Shown here: positions 57,077 through 64,000 of the stretch, one piece after another | Position numbering within the stretch: the stretch's first letter is position 1 | Layout of the letters: every line of letters starts with the position of its first letter | Assembly: GCA_015039365.1 (NCBI GenBank) | Contig: WION01000005.1 | Span: 62,001-126,000 of the forward strand | Direction: 5' to 3' | DNA: 64,000 bases | From: Amanita rubescens | Taxonomy: Eukaryota > Basidiomycota > Agaricomycetes > Agaricales > Amanitaceae | Notes under the pieces: generated by a model | Told to the model about the DNA's origin: nothing | The model's input: only the letters and a program-made list of their open reading frames with translations | Database searches by the model: none | Translations under genes and position numbers: made by a program

Positions 57077-58543
57077 ATGACAGCGACCATGCAAGAGACG
57101 CCATGTCTCCGCTACCCAGAAGCCCTTGGAATGCACAGGGATATAACGATTGAATTTGCCATCAACATGCTTAACAGGGGAATATCCATGGCGCAGACGG
57201 TACCATTTTCGTGGGGTTTCGTTGACAAACCTGGAGGTGCGCATATTCGTCATTCACACTTCCATTTCATTTCCACTGAGACCATAACAAGACGGAACAC
57301 TCCTTCTTCTGTTCATCCCTCCGCAAGGTTCATTTCCAAATGATGGCATTCGCTACCTTGAATCAGAGGCAAAATACACAATGCCAGTTGGCCCACCAAA
57401 CACGCGCGTATGTGACTCTCTCGAGCTTTGATTTCTTAACCCGTTGTATGACGAGAGTCGTACTTAGGAACTAGAAATACATGAAGTGAAATACGGCTTC
57501 ATCCCCGGTAACCCCCAAGAAACGATGGCGTCGAGAGTACGAAGACGGTTCCGCTTTCTCAAAGGCGGACCATCTCAACTCATCCTAGTACATTACACCC
57601 GTGGACCCCCTGCGCGTAAGTCAGTAGCTTCTCCCTGGGCCTGCCCGATCCTCTACCGCCCTTTTTCTCTCTCGGTTTCTAACCAGTTCTCTGTTAGCCA
57701 TTCCACCACTGGCAAACCAGCCCGCGCGTGCATATCCCCTCCCCATGATCAACCAACCACCAGTATTCGTCCTCGGCGAGAAAGTGGGTCAGAAGGTGTT
57801 TCCGCCGGGAACTGGTATGCACGCCGGACCCACCACTGGGCAGCCTATTCCCCCAGGCATGATGCCTTACAACGCTCAAGCTATGGTAGCGCAACAAAAT
57901 GCAAACATGGAGATGCTAGAGCGCAGAAGAGAAAGAGAACGTGCGCGCGAGGCTGCCGCAAACGTGAGCTCATCCCTGATTTTCATTGGATTCTTAGCTA
58001 ATTCTATTTTAGCGCCCACGAGTAGAGGACGATGATTCAGCAGGTGAGCTTGTTCATTTCCGCGCCCTTATCGCGACATATTGATTGTATCAATTAGACG
58101 AGACTGAGCAAATATCAACGAAATCGCTCGCCATCACGCGATACAGGCGTAATCACGAGCTAATGAGTGAAGTCTTTACGCACGCTGCTTTCGGTGCGTC
58201 ATCACCATCCAACCAACTCTGCCACGTTTGTTCCTAATGTTGCTATCTCTACAGGCAATAAGAGCTCACCCGGCCCCGTTACCCCGTACTCTATCTTCGA
58301 CAACTCAGAATTAGAATCTAGAGTCGTACGTCATGCGTCATCGTTGATCCGCAACACCCAGCGCTAATGAACTCGTTGCTCTCCAGGCCTAAACTACAGT
58401 CTGAGATTTCAGTTCTACGACAAGGTGCTGCGGACCGCGACGCTGCTAAATCAAGAGCTGCTGCAGGAGTTGCTAAACGTCAACACCAATTTTTCTCTCG
58501 GTGTTTCGACAGATACAATGGCCGTTTCATGACACCGTTATGA
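57077..58543 (+). CDS. SSR4: SWI/SNF and RSC complex subunit SSR4 (DUF1750)
   Basis: Exons 57077-57236, 57292-57407, 57468-57615, 57698-57963, 58013-58043 and later exons to the stop at 58541-58543. The DUF1750 region is continuous after splicing: LRYPEALGMHRDITIEFAIN, WGFVDKPGDGTLLLLF, PNDGIRYLESEAKYT, HEVKYGFIPGNPQETMASRV-RRRFRFLKGG. A Pro/Gly/Gln-rich middle follows, then a Glu/Arg coiled coil (MEMLERRRERERAREAA) and TRYRRNHELMSEVFTHAAF. SSR4 is a fungal subunit of ATP-dependent chromatin remodellers. The last splice (about 58320-58386) is uncertain; I could place the donor only loosely. The start could also be at 57089. Confidence 0.85.
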
Positions 58544-58972
58544 ATCGTCGAACAGATGTATTTAGACTTGTATATTATATCATTCTGGCCAAATAGTCCG
58601 AGGGGGATAACAGCAAAAACAACACTAGGTAGGCATGAATAGATACTGTTACAGCAACGTAGAGGGGTATACGGTGTTACATGTTGTATGCGTTAAGTAG
58701 TTGTGACCGAATCAGGGAATGAGTGGAGAGAATGTGGACAGATGTGAGAAAGGTCCATTGTTGTTAGATTTGACTGCTGGTCGTCAGCTTTGGCCACGTA
58801 ACGAGTTGTCATTGCTCACCACAAATGAAAATTTGTTATATGAAGTGCGCAGATAAAGAAAGATGAAACCAGGGAGGGAAGCGGAAAGGAACGGATGGTA
58901 GGGTCAGTAAAGATAAGAAATGAAATAGAACCCCGTAATTGCGTGGCGGCACGCAATCAGGGTTTGGATCAA

Positions 58973-61461
58973 TTAATGAGCGATCGGTTCCACACCAAGC
59001 GGAAGCTGTTGCCGTAGGGTATAAAGCTCTTGTTCGAGACGACCATGACCCACGCTCTTGCTACGAGTCACTTGCACTAGTATCTTTCGCGATGTCGTGC
59101 CCGACATTGTCGTCACCGCCACTGGGGTCAAAAACTTCTCTTCGCCAGTCGTCACTACAGAAGCGAGCGGCTTACGCCCGCGATTCTCCGGTATTGCCCA
59201 GGAAGGCAAAGAAACATACGTGGAAGTAGGGGGGGTACTCTCGGAACGCTTCCCCCGATTGTGGTCGCCATGCCGTCTGATGGTTTCTCCACCGCTCATT
59301 TGCCGGCTAAATGGACTACTAGAGTCCTCCCTATGCCGGGAGCGTGACTTGGAATGATCATGTCGTGACTCTGCACAAGGCGTCGCCGCTCTACTCGAGA
59401 CATGCCCCGAACCATTATTTGCCTTTGGATTAGCGGCTCGCCAACCAACAACTAGAACTTCTGTCTCGGGTATCGGTACATCATCCGGCGTGAAGTGCAG
59501 AGGGCGCAAGTCGCGGCTGCGGCTGCGTCTTGATTCGGGTCTATTGCTCTCAGCGAGCCCCAGAAGGCTATGATACCTAGGAGCTCCATCCACAGGTGTG
59601 GTCGGAACTAAGCTCGGACTCGGGGAACGGGAGGGGAAATAGCCGTTCATTTTAGTCGGTCTGCGACCCCGTTCAGGGGAGGAGGCAGGTGAGACAAGCA
59701 AAGCCGATTCATGAGACGGTGAATAGTAGGGCGAGTCCGTGGGCGTACCACTGTCCAGTCTGGCACCATTTAACCCCTCAAGTGAGGGTGACGGTGCACG
59801 GGATCGTCGTCTACGACTATTACTTCTCGATGGATGTCGGTCCGTGAATGCCGGTGCCCGCGATAACGAGCGCTGTAGTCGCGAAGCAGAACGTCGCGAA
59901 GAAGCTTCCTGATGAGACCGAGGAGGCTCATCAACAGAGGAATTAATGGGATCAAAAGGCTCTTGAACAGGGTATGAACGAGTCTGCGAGCATGATCTTG
60001 ATGACCGACTGGATTGCATAAGAACCTCTCCAGCCTCTGCTTCTTCCTCCATTATTGCATCGTCCCCTTCTGATCCCCATCCGACATCCCACGCTACTTC
60101 ATCCACCATTGCAATTGTCCATCGATCTTCAACCTTCCGTTCCATGCAACCTTTCAATACGCGCTGAGCACCTCGGCCGATGTCAGGCGACAAATCATAA
60201 ACACCTGCCGGAATGGATCGGCGCAAGAACAAGATGACATCAGACTAATGACGCACCATTCATAATCTTCATCTGTAGTCGAGGTTCATAGGAATCGAAA
60301 AACGGCAGTCGACCCGTCAAAAGAGCGTACAACATGACGCCCAGGGCCCATATATCCTGACTGGGGTGCGGCGCCAGGGGCGTCGTGCATGGCAACAGTA
60401 ATTCAGGCGCCGAATAAGGTAATGATCCAGGATTGAATACTTTGTGATGGTGGGATGATGTAGAGTTACGGTGCCGCACACTGCTATGTCGCGCTACGGA
60501 GTGCAATGCAGGGCGTCTCGATGATGGCAATGCCATAGAGGCAGCACGATGAACGCCACCACCTGCCATTTGGACAGTCCTATCTTCCTCTTCTTCCTCC
60601 TCATCTTCGTCTCTTTCGCCTATTTTGCGCGACAAACCAAAATCCCCTATTCTGCACACTCCCATTTCATCGACGAGCACATTCTCTAATTTCATGTCTC
60701 TATGGACATAGGCCGCAACTTCATGCATATATCGTAAGCCCCGTACCACCTGCCTGAGCATCATCCCGGCATCATCATGTGGTAGTGCAGGTCGCCCATC
60801 TCTCTTTAATATATCAAAGAGGGAGCCTGCGGGGCAATACAATGTAATGAAGAAGTCTGCGTATGAGGTGTGAACTGCGGAAAACAGAGGTAAAATGTGT
60901 TCGTGACTAAGTGACGACCACACCGTAGTTTCGTGGTCGAGTCGCTTTTTGGCTCGTGCCGCAGTTGGGTTGTTTGGAGATATCGGAGCGACGTACGATC
61001 TTGACGGCGACAATACCGCCAGAAGTCGAATACGCACGTCGAATAGTGGAAAATCCACCATAGCCGATGACGCTGCCTAGTGTGTAGCCTGCGACCTCCT
61101 GACCCTCGTCGTCAGGTAGGGAGGATTGCGACACAGGCGAGGAGCTAAACGCTGACAAGAATTGGGCGGCAGGAGATGAGGCAATGGGAACGGAGGGTTG
61201 CGATGTAGATGCAGGTACAGAAATTGCAGGTCGAGATGGAGAAATCACAGGAAATTTGTTGCCTGTCTCGAATTCAGCAGAAAGGCGCTGTTCTCGGTTG
61301 AACCTGTCAAAGAAAGATGAGCCGTTCATCGTTCGCAAATCGGCCGAAGAGTTTTGTGGCTCTTCTGAATCGCGGCGGTGGAAGAGATCGTGTGTCGCGG
61401 AAAAGAGATCATTTATACCGTTTCTGGTAGGTTGTCTTAGTCGAGATTCAGCAGCGTACAT
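58973..61461 (-). CDS. Ser/Thr protein kinase with long basic C-terminal tail, apparent 1-nt frameshift
   Basis: Exons 60257-61461 and 58973-60204. Kinase motifs: glycine loop IGYGGFS, VAVKIV with the ATP lysine, HRDMKLENVL, DFGLS, an insert rich in Glu and Arg in the activation segment, SAPELL and DIWALGVMLYALLTG. All catalytic residues are present. The N-terminal 120 residues and the C-terminal 400 are low-complexity, the latter Ser/Arg/Pro-rich, with a short coiled coil (LEQELYTLRQQL) at the end. The two exons sum to one base too many for an open frame. The break lies near 60975, between RRSDISK and NPTAARAKKRL, where one extra base shifts the frame. Family resemblance is to fungal NRK/CAMK-like kinases; no substrate is suggested. 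Confidence 0.8.
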
Positions 61462-62497
61462 AGACTTGAGCGGTTTGAAGGTTGGTGGTTAGAAGCAAGG
61501 GGCGACAGTCATCACAAGGATTCGGTTCTTGTACCGGATCAACGGTCTCCCGTACCAATTACAAAATTCAATTTCCGCCCCAGAGCCAAAGATAGACAAA
61601 CATACGTAACATGCGCTTCTGACTGTGCCGCTTTGGCTCCTTTTCCCCTCTGTCTCCGCAGCTCCCCGGCTGCAGCCCTCCTTTTAGCAGAGCACGTTCC
61701 TTTAGCGCTTCCAAACCGGCCAGACTTTCCCCCGCGTGATGCAACTTCAACCCGACCCTGAAGGGTTTACATCGCGTGCTTGACCCTGGACCGATCGGAA
61801 TTAATAGATGCAAACTCATTAAATTCAAACTCAATCTATTTATGACCTCATGCCACCTTCGTCACACATCGGCATCCCGCCTTACTTCCATAATGGACAA
61901 GTCGGTTACCGCTTTTGGTCGCTACCTTCAGTAGCTTAGTTTCACTGACAAGATCGACAGGGCTAGTAGATGTCAGATGCTGGCCGAGTCAATTCATGAC
62001 TTCTTGAAGCTTCCTCGTGTGGAGAATCCTGGACTCTTCGTTTCCGGAACTTACGAAACACGGTCTGCTCATATCTCCGTAAGGTTACAAGCTTCCTTTA
62101 GCTCGCGCGCCAGCGCACCAAATATCAAAATACTCCGACCCTCTCCGCCCTTCCAGCCGAACAGTTCCATTGTTTGAAGGACCGGTAGCCGCGTTTGCCG
62201 GGTAGGATAAAACGGTGTCCAAGTAGCATAAGCACTTCATCGGATATATTCGATGGACGTTTTCTTTAGTGCACCCTGCTTCAAGCCGCGGCAGCAAAAC
62301 GCAAAATGCTGTGTCCATTTTGCCGTGCTATCTCTCACGCTGACGCCACACAGCCAAGCCTAGTCCATTATATTGTAATACAATAAATACATGATTATGG
62401 ATACGGAAATGGTATAGTCCCTCTAACAAGGTGGTATGCTACAACCATTACCAAGTGTTCTGATGCGCCTGACCCTGACAAGGCGACTACCACGCGT
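61462..62497. other. Intergenic interval upstream of the kinase gene
   Basis: Just over 1 kb with only short frames and no recognisable family. It holds the kinase promoter side and the 3' flank of the glycosyltransferase gene. Confidence 0.35.
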
Positions 62498-64000
62498 CTA
62501 GTCGTCGATCTCAAACTGGAGTGTGAGTCGATGCACGCAAAGTTGCGCAACAGCTGCTCCGTCAATGGGTATTCTATTCCCTTGGAAGCCTTCGGGATAA
62601 GCAGGGTTCGGCACATCGGGACTAGTGAAATATCTGAAACACCTAGTCAACAAGCCAATTCGGTCAAAAAATAGCAACACGTACTCTGAACCCCAGAAGC
62701 CGTAATGGACCATTCCAAGAGCCCTCGTTGTCCATTCATAATCGTGTGCAAACCCCTTAGGGTAAAAGAATTCTATGACTGTCGAGCGTGGTGTTGGCTT
62801 CATCCAAACAAGCGATGTCAAACCGTTTCCATGTACACCCATCATAATCTGTCATAGTTTAGACGCAGACGTCCATGGTGTTAACAATTGCACACCCTGA
62901 CAATCGGTAAAGCAAATACTCACCGTGGTCCGCGCAGACAATCTAATCTGCTCCTCGCGGGTCATTTTATCCGCTTCAATCACATTTACTTCCCATCCGT
63001 ATGTATCCCTCAACTTGTGAAGCTCCTTTACAAGTTTCTCGTGGTCTTCTGGAATCAACATTCTCCTGCCCCAATTCTGCCTTGAGATGTACGTGATAAC
63101 TGGTTGCCCGGATGTCCCGCTCCCTACGGACGTCTCGACTCCGGTTAACTGGACGACGTTGTCCCTGATTGCCATCCACCAATACACCGCACCAGGTAAC
63201 GCAAATGGAGAAGAAGCCGTACGCTGATATCGAGCAAAGTTGAATGACAGCATCGCTGCGCTTCGATCGGTAATAACAACCCGATCAAACACCCACGCGG
63301 TATCCATCTCCGCGCGGTCGCGCCAGTCGTCGATGAACTCCATTGCGACGCCAGGGAAGGAGCTGTGCACGACCCATTGGTTCATGGAGGCATAGTCACG
63401 CCAGTGAAAGTTGTCCAAGCGATTGAAAAGGATGCGACGCGCGGGTGGGAGGGTGGTATCACCGTCTGGTGTAATGCTGGTATCGAGAGAGGAGTATGTA
63501 CGCCAGAAACCAAACCATAACTCGGCAGACCAGTGATAGTAATGTGTTATGCTGTTCGGTAGGTTGTCAGTACCACAACGAGGGAACCGAGAAACCACAG
63601 AACGTACAACTGAGGCGGGTCATTGACAAGGAACTAGGTGTCGAAACTTAAGCTTGAACCGAGGTTAAAACTAATGTGAGAAGGACAACTCACGGTTACG
63701 CCATCTATAATCTGAGCACCTGTCCCAAACAATTTTTTAGCCTCCTTTGTGCTTATAACCTTGATGTCCTCGTCCGTAGGCAGTCGTGCAGCCTCATTTT
63801 CGGCTCCGTTTTTTATAAACAGGCCTTTTGAATAGACAAACCTGAGGTCGGGTACCTCGCTTGGCTGGTCTGAAACAATGTACACAACGCCTTTATAGAC
63901 GTATAGTTTATCGAAAATTGTCCAGCCTAGATGGTAAAGGGTCAGTTAATTCATATCTCGTGTAGGTAAGTGAACTAGCGTACCAGGAGCATGGGCAACA
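62498..64000 (-). CDS. DUF563/GT61-type glycosyltransferase, 5' end beyond window
   Basis: The gene ends at TAG 62498-62500 and runs off the right edge, so at least its N-terminus is missing. Exons recognised from 3' to 5': 62498-about 62638, about 62688-62853, 62928-63548 and further pieces up to 64000, where an intron lies between the edge exon (AHAPG) and GWTIFDKLYVYKG. Motifs include ITHYYHWSAELWFGFW, PPARRILFNRLDNFHW, VITDRSAAMLSF, ITYISRQNWGRRML and the donor-site-like GVHGNGLTSLVWM. These are features of the EOGT/xylosyltransferase-like family, which glycosylates proteins or polysaccharides in the secretory pathway. Some exon borders were not pinned down. Confidence 0.85.

Noticed and set aside
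56849..57253. Minus-strand ORF opposite SSR4 exon 1
   Set aside because: Its reading frame mirrors the SSR4 coding strand, which has clear DUF1750 conservation; no own motif.
61977..62177. Plus-strand ORF of 66 codons
   Set aside because: No family resemblance and no consistent splice partners; not supported as a gene.

Overview
The window is nuclear DNA from a filamentous basidiomycete, most likely an Agaricomycete. Almost every gene is split by many introns of about 45-60 bp with GT...AG ends, intergenic gaps are short, and the protein set (midasin, SPC25, RPT5, RRP40, VPS37, SSR4, EAF6, HEM4, heme oxygenase, SYLF, an NB-ARC/TPR receptor, a basidiomycete-type F-box protein) fits that group. 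Exon boundaries below were worked out by eye from splice sites, reading phase and family conservation. Nothing was searched against a database.

Layout. 1-3.5 kb: the 3' end of a Ty3/gypsy chromovirus (integrase plus chromodomain), a probable LTR, a truncated ORF abutting that LTR, and dispersed-repeat fragments including a piece of a DNA polymerase alpha subunit B (POL12) gene. 3.8-7.6 kb: a membrane-anchored aspartic protease, then a degraded kinase-like fossil lying between two copies of the protease 3' end. 7.7-18.6 kb: heme oxygenase (-), SPC25 (-) back to back with a PA-TM-RING protein (+), a CCCH zinc-finger protein (+), a SYLF-domain protein (+) and a type II membrane phosphodiesterase of the ENPP family (-). 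18.6-34.7 kb: one very large gene for midasin (MDN1/REA1), 16 exons and about 5,079 residues.

34.7-40 kb is the accessory region. It holds a GATCCCGGGATC-containing repeat, a POL12 pseudogene with an internal tandem duplication, and an NB-ARC/TPR (NLR-like) gene whose array of 126-bp repeats contains one in-frame stop codon. 40.5-46.5 kb: a chalcone-isomerase-fold (AIM18-like) mitochondrial protein, EAF6, RPT5 and an F-box protein. 47-58.5 kb: RRP40 and VPS37 (divergent), a small secreted protein, an ADGF-type adenosine deaminase with frame and splice-site damage, a Sec14-like protein and DcpS (divergent), HEM4, and SSR4. 59-64 kb: a Ser/Thr protein kinase with an apparent 1-nt frameshift and the 3' part of a DUF563/GT61-type glycosyltransferase running off the right edge.

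The housekeeping genes cover ribosome assembly (MDN1), RNA decay (RRP40, DcpS), proteolysis (RPT5, F-box, PA-RING), chromatin (EAF6, SSR4), mitosis (SPC25), ESCRT-I sorting (VPS37) and heme synthesis and breakdown (HEM4, heme oxygenase). They do not form a pathway cluster. I saw no tRNA, rRNA, CRISPR array or secondary-metabolite cluster. The most unusual material is the receptor with its homogenised repeat array, nonsense codon and possible prenylation tail, and the duplicated POL12 fragments beside it.
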